DNA of 64,000 nt from Lacticaseibacillus nasuensis JCM 17158. GTDB lineage: Bacteria > Bacillota > Bacilli > Lactobacillales > Lactobacillaceae. The stretch covers positions 236,695 through 300,694 of the forward strand of contig NZ_AZDJ01000030.1 of NCBI RefSeq assembly GCF_001434705.1, written 5' to 3'. Shown piece by piece: positions 1 to 9,985 of this stretch. The notes under the pieces were generated by a model. The model made no database searches. It saw only the letters and a list, made by a program, of their open reading frames with translations, and was not told the DNA's origin. Position numbers and translations under genes: made by a program. Numbering within the stretch: the stretch's first letter is position 1; every line of letters starts with the position of its first letter.

Positions 1-299
1 AATTGGGCCTTATCCATTTTGGCAATGTCTTCGCCGTCGATTAGCACGCTGCCGCTGGTCGGGTTGATCAGCCGGTTGAGCATGCGAATCGTCGTCGACT
101 TGCCCGAACCGGACAACCCCATGATGACGAAAATTTCGCCTTCTTCGACTTGGAAGTTGGCGCGGTCGACCCCCACCGTCGCCCCGGTGGCCGCTAGAAT
201 CTCGGCCTTGGTGTGGCCTTGCTTCAGCATTTCCTGTGCGGCTTTCACGCGCTTGCCGAAGATTTTTGTCAGTGCTTTGACCTCTACTTTGGTAGGCAT
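1..299 (-). CDS. opuAA: Glycine betaine/proline ABC transporter ATP-binding subunit (partial, N-terminus only)
   Basis: The gene reads off the left edge, so only the first 99 or so residues are visible. It begins at ATG 299, preceded by AGGAGGAG. The N-terminal stretch ([10 protein letters not shown], then a helical segment ending [18 protein letters not shown]) is typical of the OpuA/GbuA/ProV osmoprotectant importers. A perfect Walker A motif, GLSGSGKST, lies at residues 61-69. The protein would power uptake of glycine betaine or related compatible solutes from the inner face of the membrane. The Q-loop, signature, Walker B and any CBS domains are outside the window. The family call is strong; the exact substrate is inferred from similarity. 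Confidence 0.85.
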   Translation of the reverse strand, partial: MPTKVEVKALTKIFGKRVKAAQEMLKQGHTKAEILAATGATVGVDRANFQVEEGEIFVIMGLSGSGKSTTIRMLNRLINPTSGSVLIDGEDIAKMDKAQ

Positions 300-340
300 A
301 GGCTCCTCCTAGAGTTCTCGATTTGTAAACAACGGAATTA

Positions 341-369
341 ATGTTACGCGCCTTTTCTGAAATTTACAA
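341..369 (-). promoter_or_regulatory. Promoter of the opuAA-like gene
   Basis: On the minus strand a -35 TTGTAA (364-369) and a -10 TAACAT (341-346) are separated by 17 nt, about 40 nt upstream of the ATG. Between 370 and 595 I see no gene and no other convincing signal. Confidence 0.5.
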
Positions 370-595
370 ACTTGGTGGTCCAGCCTCTCATTATTTCGCA
401 GCCGGGTTGACCGCCAAATCAAAATGCCCGATTACCGGCAACTAGGCATGTGGCGTGGGCTGCCTGGCAGGTGGCGCCGACACGATCAGCAAAATTGGTT
501 TAGTCTCATTCTGGTGAAAACGGCGTGGCAGTTTTCTCATTATCTCGCGAAAGTGTTCGCCACTGGCAGTCACGTGAGGCGTTTAAAGGCAAACA

Positions 596-621
596 AAAAG
601 CCCCGCCGAAGCGGGGCTTTT
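596..621 (-). terminator. Rho-independent terminator of cspA
   Basis: Perfect 11-bp stem AAAAGCCCCGC with a 4-nt loop and its complement. On the minus strand it ends in a T-run just past the cspA stop codon. Confidence 0.9.
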
Positions 622-637
622 CGCGACTAGCAACGAA

Positions 638-838
638 TTAAAGCTTCGTTACATTAGCAGCCTGAGGGCCGCGGTCGCTTTGTTCAACGTCGTAGGAAAC
701 AGCTTGGCCTTCATCGAGGGTCTTGAAGCCGTCGCCTTGGATGGCGGAGAAGTGAACGAATACGTCGTTGCCGTCTTCACCAGTGATGAAGCCGAAACCT
801 TTATCAGCGTTAAACCATTTAACAGTACCTTGTTGCAT
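638..838 (-). CDS. cspA: Cold-shock protein, CspA family
   Basis: A 66-residue single cold-shock domain, the usual length. The RNA-binding motifs RNP1 (KGFGFIT) and RNP2 (VFVHFSAI) are both intact. It acts as a single-stranded nucleic acid chaperone that melts mRNA secondary structure. The start is fixed by AAGGAG 8 nt before ATG 838. A promoter 110 nt upstream leaves a leader of roughly 100 nt, as is common for cold-shock genes whose leaders act as thermosensors; whether this one does so is inference. It lies downstream of the Csc operon on the same strand but has its own promoter and terminator. The family is certain; which paralogue it is cannot be told. Confidence 0.95.
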   Translation of the reverse strand: MQQGTVKWFNADKGFGFITGEDGNDVFVHFSAIQGDGFKTLDEGQAVSYDVEQSDRGPQAANVTKL

Positions 839-941
839 GTGTGAATCTCCTTTTCAAAAACATAGTGACAATCAACTGGTAATCTCTGAAAAGAAAAATC
901 CATCATGCGAAACAAAATAGTTTTCAGTTCATAAATTACGT

Positions 942-954
942 TAAGGTCAGTATA
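942..954 (-). promoter_or_regulatory. cspA promoter with long leader
   Basis: An extended -10 (TGG TATACT, hexamer at 949-954) is read on the minus strand. The -35 is weak (TTAGGC-like). Transcription from about 942 gives a leader of about 100 nt before the cspA ATG. Confidence 0.5.
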
Positions 955-1007
955 CCACGGTTCGCTCCAGATGCCTAATTTATTTGTGAACGGTTTATCT
1001 GGTGGCG

Positions 1008-2960
1008 TCAAGGCCCGACAGCTAGCGTCCAATCGATGTTGGCCGTGTACTTCTGGTTAGCCTTGATCTGCGGGTACGCTGCGAGATCCAACGATACATC
1101 AGTCACCTTGCTGTTTGGTACCGTCGGCGGGTTGCGGAACAAAGACTGGGCTGTGCCATTATCAGCTAGATGGTACGGCTTGCCATTGTACGTGAAGTTA
1201 ATTGTTGCGCTGCCCGGCGTATAGCCGGTTCCTAAGTTAAACGACTGCACCGCGGCAGTGAGCTGATAGTCTTTACCTAACGGGAATTTGGTATAGATAC
1301 CAGTGGTATTTGTCGCGCCACTCTCATCTGTTAGTTTTCCGGGCAGCCCCTTCACGCCTTGAGTGATTTGGCCGACGCTTAACGTCCCAAAATTGAAGTA
1401 AGGGGGCGTCATTTCTACCGGATTAGGGATGACGGCAGGAACACTTACCTCACCTTTGTACTGGGCGTTATTCCCGACGATGACCCCCGCGTTAGCAGAG
1501 GCATCGGCAGCACCAAGCGTCGTTGCCACAATCGGTGCGGTTATCGTCATCTTCTGCCCATCACCTTTGGCCTTATCGAAGCCTTTCAGCCCAGACAATT
1601 TGACGCGGTTTGCAACGGTAACCAGCTTGCCAGCCAGAGTCGGTGTAGTCACTGGATCAGTCACGTGCTCCCCCTTAACATGCTGCGTAGTGCCATCTGA
1701 ATATTTAACGGTGACATCGATTTGGCCTTGATCATCAACGATGAAGCCGTAATTACTACCAGTTTGCAACTGAACATCAAGCGTCCCAGCGCCATTATTC
1801 CCAGGAGTCGGGAAGCTTTGCTTACTACCTGACCCATCATAGGTCAATGTATAACTCTGATTTAACGTGGCCCCTTGATACACGCTGGCCCCGGTCGCCT
1901 TGCCGTCCGGATCGGTGACCTTGGTGGCCAAGTTGGCATCGACTAACCCTGGGATGCTTTCGAAGACGACGACGCCCTGCTCTTTGTTGTCCCCGGTCGC
2001 CCCGGTGAAGCCCCAGTAGACGTTGGGGCCACCAAACGCTTTTGTGACATCTGCGGCCGTCCAGGTTAGGGTTTTGGTCAGGACGCTACCACTGGCAGCT
2101 TCAAAACTAAATGTGAGTTGGCCCCCGCCATCATGGCTACTGTTAGCCACCCAATCGACCGTGAAGGAATGCCATTTACCATCGGTCATACTTTGATCAG
2201 CGGCTAAGGCCATATTGCCACCTAAACCTGCATCTGAGAAACCATTCGTGACAGCATCACTAATACCACCATCTTGTGCAGAATTATTCCAGATGATCTT
2301 AGGTGTTGTGGGTGCTGGAGAAGCAGCCGTGCTATGGTCGTATTGAGTACGAAACTGGGAAGGAAAGCCCCATCCAACATATTGCCCACCGTGGGTCGTG
2401 GGATATGAAACATTCTTATCCCACGAATCCCCGTTACGATAAGTATCGAATGTCACGACAAAACTCTGGGGTAGTGAAGTTTTACCGTCTCTAATGTCAG
2501 TTGTCCAGACCCCGAGTGACCCACCATTACCATAAACCTGTTTAATTTTTGATCCAGTTAAGGCAAACGCCATGCCATCGGCTGGATCAGTTTCGTTACC
2601 AAAATAAAGATTCATCTTGGCGTGGAAACTATTTTTCAGGTTAAGCGTATCTACACTCCAAATCGATCCTGATTGTTTAATGTCCTTCGTAACTTTGGTG
2701 CCGACGTTATTCCCGTTGCTGTTGGTCAACAGCTCACTTGACGTGCCTGGAATTCCGGCGGTCGTAAGTACCTGATCAAAAGGCACGTAAGCTGGCAACC
2801 CAGTTTCCTGATCGATTGGCTCCGGAATCTCACTGCCGGTCGGCCAGGTGACTTGAGCCTCTGCCGACGTGGCCACCAAAGGCTGAACCAGTGTGGCCAG
2901 ACTGAACATGGCAGCGACGACAAGCGTACGCGTAAGTACTTTATGCTGATGCTTCTTCAT
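1008..2960 (-). CDS. Large WxL-type surface protein with L-type lectin-like domain (CscC-like)
   Basis: A 650-residue exported protein. Residues 1-35 form a signal peptide ending ATSAEA. Residues about 80-340 resemble a bacterial L-type (legume) lectin fold, with DGMAFALTG, FVVTFDTYRNG and WHSFTVDW segments. A linker of Ig-like character follows, and the last 150 residues form a WxL-like domain. The distal motif YTANIDWTLAVGP is present, but the position of the usual first WxL reads YQL (DYQLTAAVQSF), so the domain is atypical. WxL domains bind peptidoglycan non-covalently; the lectin part would contact glycans. The start ATG 2960 has AAGGAGG, and the gene overlaps cscD by 20 bp. It is the last gene of the Csc operon. 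Confidence 0.82.
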   Translation of the reverse strand: MKKHQHKVLTRTLVVAAMFSLATLVQPLVATSAEAQVTWPTGSEIPEPIDQETGLPAYVPFDQVLTTAGIPGTSSELLTNSNGNNVGTKVTKDIKQSGSIWSVDTLNLKNSFHAKMNLYFGNETDPADGMAFALTGSKIKQVYGNGGSLGVWTTDIRDGKTSLPQSFVVTFDTYRNGDSWDKNVSYPTTHGGQYVGWGFPSQFRTQYDHSTAASPAPTTPKIIWNNSAQDGGISDAVTNGFSDAGLGGNMALAADQSMTDGKWHSFTVDWVANSSHDGGGQLTFSFEAASGSVLTKTLTWTAADVTKAFGGPNVYWGFTGATGDNKEQGVVVFESIPGLVDANLATKVTDPDGKATGASVYQGATLNQSYTLTYDGSGSKQSFPTPGNNGAGTLDVQLQTGSNYGFIVDDQGQIDVTVKYSDGTTQHVKGEHVTDPVTTPTLAGKLVTVANRVKLSGLKGFDKAKGDGQKMTITAPIVATTLGAADASANAGVIVGNNAQYKGEVSVPAVIPNPVEMTPPYFNFGTLSVGQITQGVKGLPGKLTDESGATNTTGIYTKFPLGKDYQLTAAVQSFNLGTGYTPGSATINFTYNGKPYHLADNGTAQSLFRNPPTVPNSKVTDVSLDLAAYPQIKANQKYTANIDWTLAVGP

Positions 2961-3279
2961 CGCTGTCCTCCTTTCGCCGCCAAGCGACCCAACTCATCCC
3001 AACCATCACCGCAATTCCGGCCAGTGACCACCAAGCATTTCCTTGGTCGCCAGTCTGCGGCAGATGTCGCGGCACCACGCCTTGCGTGCCAGGCAGCCGG
3101 TCTCCCGCCGGTCGCCGCGGTGGCAACACAGTCGGCTCAGGTTTTGGCCGCTTGCCAGTCACCTTGAATTCAGCGATGGTCGAGCCGGTCGCAGACTCGC
3201 TTGCCGCTACCGGTACGACCGGCACGGCAAGTAAAACGGCAACCCCCGCTAGGGCAATCCCAACTTTACTAAATTTCAT
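2941..3279 (-). CDS. Small LPXTG-anchored protein of the Csc cluster (CscD-like)
   Basis: A 112-residue protein with a signal peptide (residues 1-27), a short proline- and arginine-rich linker, a sortase motif LPQTG at about residues 73-77, a membrane helix and a charged RRKE tail. It should be fixed covalently to peptidoglycan by sortase. In Lactobacillales such small LPXTG proteins sit beside WxL and DUF916 genes and are thought to help assemble the surface complex. Start ATG 3279 is preceded by AAGGAGG. It overlaps the downstream lectin-like gene by 20 bp, so the two are translationally coupled. Confidence 0.85.
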   Translation of the reverse strand: MKFSKVGIALAGVAVLLAVPVVPVAASESATGSTIAEFKVTGKRPKPEPTVLPPRRPAGDRLPGTQGVVPRHLPQTGDQGNAWWSLAGIAVMVGMSWVAWRRKEDSDEEASA

Positions 3280-3291
3280 GTTGCCCCCTCC

Positions 3292-4356
3292 TTACCGTTG
3301 ATGCTGATGCCGGCCACGCCGGGTGGTTGGCTCCTCGTCGTCATCCCGACGACGGCGTTTCCAGAGAAAAATGATTAGCCAAATCAAGCCTGCCAGGGCC
3401 AACCCAATCAGAAGCCAAGCCCACCATGGTAACGTGAACGACCGCTTCAGCCCCAATTTCTTGTTAATCTGGTTGGCCTGCTCGGTGAGAATCGAGAAAT
3501 TGCGCTTGAAGTGCCAGCGGCCATGCGGTCCGGTGATCAGCAAGTCCAGTGTGTAGTCGCCCGGATCCAAGGCCTTTTTTTGCAAAATGCCGAAGTCCAG
3601 ATGCGAACTTGGCGCCACGGCGTAATTCGTCGTCGTGCGACGCATGATGACCTTCTTGCTGTCACGACGGTAAACGCGCGCCCGCCACTTCATCTTGCCC
3701 CAGTACGTCGGCATCGGGTTCTGCACGGTGGCAATCACGCCGGGTTGGCCGGTTTGAATGCCCGCGCTCACGCCGGCTAGCTTCAAGTTGGGCTTAATCT
3801 CGTTAAACGCACCCGTCTTGGTTTGGAGCTGCACCCCAACCAATGTCGCGAACCGGTTCTTCAACTTGACGCCGGACTTGGTGCCGCCGTTCGTTTTTTT
3901 CTGGTCGTACATGTACAACCCACCCAACAAGACCCCTTTGAAGCCAGATTGCGGAATCTTGATGGGCGTCGACACCCGCTTCGTTTCATTGGGTGACAAC
4001 GTGATGGTTTGCGTTTTTGGCCCGAGGTCGCTCAGCCGGTATTCCGCGCTGCTATCCTTTGGTCCATTCGGCGTGTAGCCGATTTGGCCATTGGGTTGCG
4101 ACCAGGCCGTCGTGAGATCAAGGGTCAAGTGGCGCGTAACACCGGTTTTATTGACGATAGCTAACGTGAGGTTTTGCGTCGTCCCCGGCTTCACCACCAA
4201 GTCAAAATAGCTCGACACGCTGGTGCGCTGGTTGTCCGGAATGACCGGGCTCACCGTATACTGCGCGCCGTCTGCGGCGTGAACGGGTGTATTGTTGGCA
4301 AAACCGAGACCGAGCAACGCGAGCGCGCCGACCAGCCAAATCTTAATTCGCGTCAT
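3292..4356 (-). CDS. WxL-associated membrane protein, DUF916/DUF3324 (CscA-like)
   Basis: A 354-residue protein with a signal peptide (residues 1-27, ending VHA). Two Ig-like extracellular domains follow: residues 30-160 match the WxL-protein peptidoglycan-binding domain (starting YTVSPVIPDNQ) and residues 165-295 match the host-binding DUF3324 domain. One membrane helix (LPWWAWLLIGLALAGLIWLI) and a cytoplasmic tail rich in Arg and His complete it. This family anchors and partners WxL proteins at the cell wall. ATG 4356 is preceded by AAAGGAT. It is the second gene of the operon, 95 bp after cscB and 12 bp before cscD. Confidence 0.9.
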   Translation of the reverse strand: MTRIKIWLVGALALLGLGFANNTPVHAADGAQYTVSPVIPDNQRTSVSSYFDLVVKPGTTQNLTLAIVNKTGVTRHLTLDLTTAWSQPNGQIGYTPNGPKDSSAEYRLSDLGPKTQTITLSPNETKRVSTPIKIPQSGFKGVLLGGLYMYDQKKTNGGTKSGVKLKNRFATLVGVQLQTKTGAFNEIKPNLKLAGVSAGIQTGQPGVIATVQNPMPTYWGKMKWRARVYRRDSKKVIMRRTTTNYAVAPSSHLDFGILQKKALDPGDYTLDLLITGPHGRWHFKRNFSILTEQANQINKKLGLKRSFTLPWWAWLLIGLALAGLIWLIIFLWKRRRRDDDEEPTTRRGRHQHQR

Positions 4357-4451
4357 AATGATCCTTTCTTACGACAAAAGCGACCGAAGGGAGCGGCCCC
4401 GCGATCGCTAGTTATCGATGCCATCGAGACCGGACAGCATCCTTAAAATAC

Positions 4452-5165
4452 TTAGTTAGGCGTTACCGTGCTGCCCAGCGTCCAAGTTACCGTGGCGTCA
4501 TAAGTGCCGGCAGTCACACCAGGATTGGCAAAAATATCAAACGTAGTCTTGTCAGGGTCGACCGTTGCGGTGTTATCCCCTTGACCAGACTTCGCCGCGG
4601 CCGTCCAAACTGTGGCGGTAGTGCCTTTCGTGGACAATGTAGCCGTTTGTGGCGCAGCGGTTGCAGGAAGATCTGGTGTGCCATCGTCATTTGTGGTCCC
4701 AACAAAGTCACTCTTTGCGTCTTTGAAAGCTAAGTGCAGTGTCCCATCAAGCTTACTGTCACCCAGAGTTGGCTGGTTGACGCTCGCAGTCAGCGTCCAG
4801 CCAGCACCGGTACCACGAAGGTCAGTAATTTGCAAAGCTCCATCTTGGTTCTCTGCCGCATCACCAGTTTTGGTATCGGTAGCACCGCTCTGATAGTGCA
4901 CTGTCGTGCCAGAAATGATGTCAGCGACAGTAGCATTTGTGAATAACAAATCAGGTGCTTTAACCAGCCACAGGTTGGCATTTTCACCACTACCGTTATC
5001 ACCGCCAGGATTGTCCTTACCATCCCCAGCTTCTACCTTAAACTCAGCGGTCGTTGTCCCTTGGGCGGAGCCATCGGGCGTCGCAGCAGACACTGCGGCC
5101 GGCGCAATTGCTGCGGCTGCAGCCAACGCCAATGCGGCTGCACTAGCAATTAAAGTCTTCTTCAT
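4452..5165 (-). CDS. WxL-domain surface protein (CscB-like)
   Basis: The start is taken as ATG 5165, which has AGGAGG at the proper spacing and leads straight into a signal peptide (MKKTLIAS...VSAA). An upstream in-frame ATG (5204) lacks these signs. The mature protein of about 210 residues is a canonical WxL domain: the proximal motif is GWTLTASV and the distal motif is YDATVTWTLGSTVTP. It is exported and held non-covalently on peptidoglycan. It is the first gene of the Csc operon, directly behind a good promoter. Its ligand is unknown. Confidence 0.92.
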   Translation of the reverse strand: MKKTLIASAAALALAAAAAIAPAAVSAATPDGSAQGTTTAEFKVEAGDGKDNPGGDNGSGENANLWLVKAPDLLFTNATVADIISGTTVHYQSGATDTKTGDAAENQDGALQITDLRGTGAGWTLTASVNQPTLGDSKLDGTLHLAFKDAKSDFVGTTNDDGTPDLPATAAPQTATLSTKGTTATVWTAAAKSGQGDNTATVDPDKTTFDIFANPGVTAGTYDATVTWTLGSTVTPN

Positions 5166-5236
5166 AAGAAATCCTCCTAAAGTTTGTTCGCCGCCTGGTC
5201 GCAACGACTTGTCGGCGAGAGCTATTTAACAAGTTA

Positions 5237-5265
5237 AATATAAGGGGGAATAGGTGGGTCGTCAA
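5237..5265 (-). promoter_or_regulatory. Promoter of the Csc/WxL operon
   Basis: Minus-strand -35 TTGACG (5260-5265) and -10 TATATT (5237-5242) with an ideal 17-nt spacer. This is the only strong promoter seen for the four csc genes. Confidence 0.75.
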
Positions 5266-5266
5266 C

Positions 5267-5311
5267 CACTAAATAATAATGGTTATTAATACATATTCAT
5301 GATATTTAGTG
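5267..5311. promoter_or_regulatory. Nested dyads upstream of the csc promoter (candidate operator)
   Basis: Outer 9-bp inverted repeat CACTAAATA (5267-5275) / TATTTAGTG (5303-5311), enclosing a second dyad AATAA-TGG-TTATT. It abuts the -35 of the csc promoter, a position suited to a regulator. No regulator gene is adjacent, so function is inferred. Confidence 0.4.
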
Positions 5312-5565
5312 TGTTTTTATCGAATATTTGTTTCTCCTCCTCGTTCCCGGTCTAGCCCAGCTTGATGACAATTTTGGTGGGTAAGTCAGCACGACCAAAA
5401 ATGGCCGCAACGTGACGCGACTTTTGCAAAAATTATGGGGGTACATACAGTTCCGGAAAGTGTGGGTATAATTTTTCCGTCGAATTTGAAATTAGGAATT
5501 ATTTTGACAAAATAACTCAATCTGTTCAGAGGAAAAATTTAAAGGTTTCATCACTTTCACGGCAC
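5312..5565. other. AT-rich intergenic stretch between gdhA and the csc operon
   Basis: No coding sequence is visible. The stretch is clearly more AT-rich than its surroundings. It holds a perfect 17-bp palindrome, TTATTTTGACAAAATAA (5499-5515), and an isolated TATAAT (5467-5472) on the plus strand with no good -35. It may be regulatory or may hold a small RNA; nothing firmer can be said. Confidence 0.35.
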
Positions 5566-5597
5566 AAAAATATCGCCGGCAATCATTTGCCGACGAT
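5566..5597 (-). terminator. Terminator of gdhA
   Basis: An 11-bp stem (5572-5582 with 5587-5597, one mismatch) followed on the minus strand by T5, located just after the gdhA stop. Confidence 0.8.
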
Positions 5598-5619
5598 ACC
5601 TGGTGTCTCTTGAATTGGT

Positions 5620-6978
<1,359 letters not shown>

Positions 6979-6996
6979 TTATTTTAATCTGTAGAC

Positions 6997-7016
6997 AGTT
7001 TAGCACACGCTTTCAC
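6997..7016 (-). promoter_or_regulatory. gdhA extended -10 promoter with overlapping cre-like site
   Basis: Minus strand: TGC TAAACT (-10 at 6997-7002) with a poor -35. The overlapping sequence TGAAAGCGTGTGCT (7002-7015) keeps all invariant bases of the CcpA cre consensus (TG, AA, CG, C) but misses at outer W positions. CcpA control is a suggestion only. Confidence 0.4.
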
Positions 7017-7046
7017 GAGATGATGAGATTTCAGTAAATATTCTTA

Positions 7047-8501
7047 TTATTTTTTCATGACATTCGACTTGGGCTGATTCAGGGCCGAGTGGCGGATGCC
7101 ATAGGTCAAGTACACGACCAGTCCAATCAGGAACCAAATGCCGGAGTACACCTTCGCTTGGATGTCGAGGCCGAGGAACACGCCGAGCGCGCCGAGAAAC
7201 GCCAGCGCCGGCAGCACCGGGTACCACGGCATCTTAAACGCGGGGTCGGCGATGTCCTTACCTTCGCGTTGGCGCAGGCGATAAATCCCCAACGCGACAA
7301 ACATAAACGCAATTAAGGTGCCGGCGGAAATCAGCTGGGCGAGAAACTTGAACGGAAACAGCGCACCGATGACTACGCCGACGACCGTCAACGTCCACAA
7401 TGCGTGGTTCGGCAGGTGCTGCGTCGTACTGAGTTTGCCGAGGTACCGCGGCAACATGCCGTCGCGCCCGAAGCTATACAACAGACGCGAGCCCGCCATC
7501 ATCATGCCAATCAGTGCGGTGAACATGCCGACCACGGCGACGCCTTGAATCACCGTGGCCGCGACGGGATGGCCGGCGTGGCGCAACGCCCAGCCGACTG
7601 GCTCGGCGTTGTCGGTATAGTGCGTGTACTTGAACATCCCCACCAGCACCAACGCCACGGCCATGAACAGCAACACGGCGATGATCAGCGAGCCGATGAT
7701 CCCCCGCGGCATGGTTTTCTCCGGGTCCTTGGCCTCAGCAGAGTTGGCGGCAATGGAATCAAAGCCGATGTAGGCCAGAAAAATCATCGACACGCCGGCG
7801 TAGATACCTTGCCAGCCGCCGAATGCCGTGCCGTCTGCGCGCACGTGATACGCGGGAATGAACGGGTGGTAGTTGGCCGGGTGGATGGCGGTGAGGCCGA
7901 TTGCCACAAAGGCCAGAATCGCGATGACCTTGAGTACGACCAAGACGTTTTCCACCCGATCCGCATCGGACACGCCGCGCGACAACAGAAAGGCCACGAG
8001 CACCACGGCAATCACCGCCACGATGTCGACAATGCCGCCGTTGGTGCCTAGCGGGTTGGCTAAGGCGTTCGGTAACACTGCACCGAAACTGGCCAACAGC
8101 CCGCGGAAGTTGGCCGACAGCCCCGAGGCGACGAAGGCCACGGCAATAAAATACTCGGCGAGCAGCGCCCAGCCAGCGATCCAACCGAAGACCTCACCGA
8201 AGATGACGTTGATCCAGGAATACGCGGACCCGGCAAACGGCATCGCCGCCGCCATTTCCGCATAGGCGAAGGCGACGAGCCCCGCTACCACCGCCGCCAG
8301 CAAGCAGGATAACGCAACAGCCGGGCCGGCATGGTCGGCGGCCACGACCCCGGGCAAAGTAAAAATCGTCGTCGACACGATGGTCCCCACGCCCAGCGCC
8401 AAGAAGTCCTTGACAGTGAGCACACGCGGGAGGTGCGAGTCCTTGTCTTCATATACGCTAGGGTCTTCCTTGCGGGTCATGCGGCGCCAAAATGCGGGCA
8501 T
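7047..8501 (-). CDS. APC-family amino-acid permease (CAT/YfnA-like)
   Basis: A 484-residue integral membrane protein with about 12-13 hydrophobic segments. The first helix region carries the APC consensus (LALGVGTIVSTTIFTLPGVVAADHAGPAVALS), and the AFAYAEMAAAMPFAGSAYSW block of cationic amino-acid transporters follows. It is expected to import an amino acid, probably cationic or branched, by proton symport. ATG 8501 is preceded by AAGGAGG. It lies 83 bp upstream of gdhA on the same strand with no clear terminator between them, so some co-transcription with gdhA is possible. The substrate cannot be read from the sequence. Confidence 0.88.
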   Translation of the reverse strand: MPAFWRRMTRKEDPSVYEDKDSHLPRVLTVKDFLALGVGTIVSTTIFTLPGVVAADHAGPAVALSCLLAAVVAGLVAFAYAEMAAAMPFAGSAYSWINVIFGEVFGWIAGWALLAEYFIAVAFVASGLSANFRGLLASFGAVLPNALANPLGTNGGIVDIVAVIAVVLVAFLLSRGVSDADRVENVLVVLKVIAILAFVAIGLTAIHPANYHPFIPAYHVRADGTAFGGWQGIYAGVSMIFLAYIGFDSIAANSAEAKDPEKTMPRGIIGSLIIAVLLFMAVALVLVGMFKYTHYTDNAEPVGWALRHAGHPVAATVIQGVAVVGMFTALIGMMMAGSRLLYSFGRDGMLPRYLGKLSTTQHLPNHALWTLTVVGVVIGALFPFKFLAQLISAGTLIAFMFVALGIYRLRQREGKDIADPAFKMPWYPVLPALAFLGALGVFLGLDIQAKVYSGIWFLIGLVVYLTYGIRHSALNQPKSNVMKK

Positions 8502-8576
8502 AAAATGTCCTCCTTAAAAAATCACTCGATCTAGCTTAGCACATTCCCCGCCGTCTGCACTAGACCGAGTGCCCGC

Positions 8577-8613
8577 AAAAAAATTCCCCCGCCTCCGTTA
8601 AGAGGCAGAGGAA
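8577..8613 (-). terminator. Terminator of sstT
   Basis: A 12-bp imperfect stem (8584-8595 / 8602-8613) with T7 on the minus strand, directly after the sstT stop. Confidence 0.85.
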
Positions 8614-8624
8614 TCAAGCTGAGG

Positions 8625-9920
8625 TTAATCGCTCACTTCGATGGTTTGGCTCGCGGCCTTAGCGACTTTCGCCGGTTTGCCCGTGGCGGCTCGCACCGCG
8701 GCAGCAATGTCAACGGGGTGCCCGCTGCGCCGCGCGTCGCGGTATTCGGCAGTGGCTGTGAACAAGAGGTCCGACGCCGAGTTCACCGCGGTTTCCACGG
8801 AATCTTGAATGACGCCGATGATGAAGCCGATGCCGACGACTTGCATGGCGATGTCATTGCTGATGCCAAACAGGCTGGCGGCCATTGGAATGATCAACAG
8901 CGAACCACCGGCGATCCCAGACGCCCCGGTGGCGGCCAAGGCCGTCAGGAAGCACAGAATGAAGGCCAAGATGAAGGACACATGAATCCCCATCGTGTAG
9001 GCGGCGGCCAGCGTCATCACGGTCACGGTAATCGCTGCACCGCCGGAATTGGCGGAGCCCCCTAACGGAATCGACACGGAATAGGATTCCTCGTTCAACC
9101 CGAGGTCACGGCAAGCTTGCAGGTTAATGGGAATGTTCACGGCGCTACTGCGGGTGAAAAAGGCCGGGATGCCGGACACCTTCAGCGTCCAGAACGTCAG
9201 CGGGTATGGATTCTGGTGCGTCATCGCCCACACCATCAACGGGTAAACGACCAGGTAGACGAAGGCCATCGTCCCCACTAGCAGCAACACCAGCTGCCCG
9301 TAATGGGCGATGCCGGCAAAGCCGGTTTCGCTAATCGTCGTGTAAATCAACCCGGTGATCCCGAACGGCGCAAACTCGATGACGAGCTGGGCGACACTGG
9401 TGATGGCCCCAGAGATTTCCGTGATGACCTTGCGCGTGGCCGGGCTGGTGAGGCGGAGCGCGAACCCAATCATCAACGCCCAAAACAGAATCGACAGGTA
9501 ATTCGCGTTTACGATGGCCGCTAACGGGTTGCCCACCGCGTTCGTCAGCAAATCGCTGATGACTTTGGTTAAACTCTTCGGCGCAGCAGCGGCGACATGA
9601 ACGCTTTTCGGCAAGACGAGGTGCACCTTGAATAGGAACGAGGCAACGACAGCGGCAAAGGCCGATAACAGGGTCGCCCCGAGGTACATAACGATCACGG
9701 AGCCGAAGTGATTCTTGGCGCCTTGTTGGTAAGCAGAAATCGCGGACATAATCAGGAAAAAGACCATCACCGGCGCGATGCCCTTCAGCGCGCCGACAAA
9801 CAGTGTGCCGAGGATGCCGATCACCGACCAGCTCGGGACGACGACGGCCAGCGCTGCGCCGACGAGTAGGCCAATCAAGATGCGCAGAATCAACGAGACT
9901 TTCTTATATTTGGCAAACAT
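8625..9920 (-). CDS. sstT: Serine/threonine:Na+ symporter SstT
   Basis: A 431-residue dicarboxylate/amino-acid:cation symporter. The start is ATG 9920 (MFAKYKKVSLILRI), chosen because AGGAGG lies 8 nt upstream. Family signatures are FFTRSSAVNIPINLQACRDLG (the serine-rich hairpin region), SIPLGGSANSGGAAITVTVMTLAAA and GASGIAGGSLLIIPMAASLFG. It imports serine and threonine with sodium. The gene is monocistronic, with a good promoter overlapping a perfect palindrome and its own terminator. Regulation by a dimeric repressor or activator at that palindrome is likely but unidentified. Confidence 0.93.
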   Translation of the reverse strand: MFAKYKKVSLILRILIGLLVGAALAVVVPSWSVIGILGTLFVGALKGIAPVMVFFLIMSAISAYQQGAKNHFGSVIVMYLGATLLSAFAAVVASFLFKVHLVLPKSVHVAAAAPKSLTKVISDLLTNAVGNPLAAIVNANYLSILFWALMIGFALRLTSPATRKVITEISGAITSVAQLVIEFAPFGITGLIYTTISETGFAGIAHYGQLVLLLVGTMAFVYLVVYPLMVWAMTHQNPYPLTFWTLKVSGIPAFFTRSSAVNIPINLQACRDLGLNEESYSVSIPLGGSANSGGAAITVTVMTLAAAYTMGIHVSFILAFILCFLTALAATGASGIAGGSLLIIPMAASLFGISNDIAMQVVGIGFIIGVIQDSVETAVNSASDLLFTATAEYRDARRSGHPVDIAAAVRAATGKPAKVAKAASQTIEVSD

Positions 9921-9985
9921 GGGAATTCCTCCTACCAAGTTGTGCACCGTCCGCAGACAGGCGTACACGATTAGTGAATGAAGTT

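Noticed and set aside
424-630. 68-codon open frame on the plus strand
   Set aside because: It runs through the cspA terminator, has no Shine-Dalgarno and no recognisable protein.
649-1032. 127-codon open frame over cspA and its leader
   Set aside because: It overlaps cspA in another frame and crosses its promoter; no ribosome site.
5467-5472. TATAAT as promoter of a plus-strand small RNA
   Set aside because: No matching -35 or extended -10 and no downstream terminator on that strand; not enough for a feature.
7404-8051. 215-codon open frame opposite the amino-acid permease
   Set aside because: His/Gln-rich antisense shadow of membrane-helix codons, no ribosome site.
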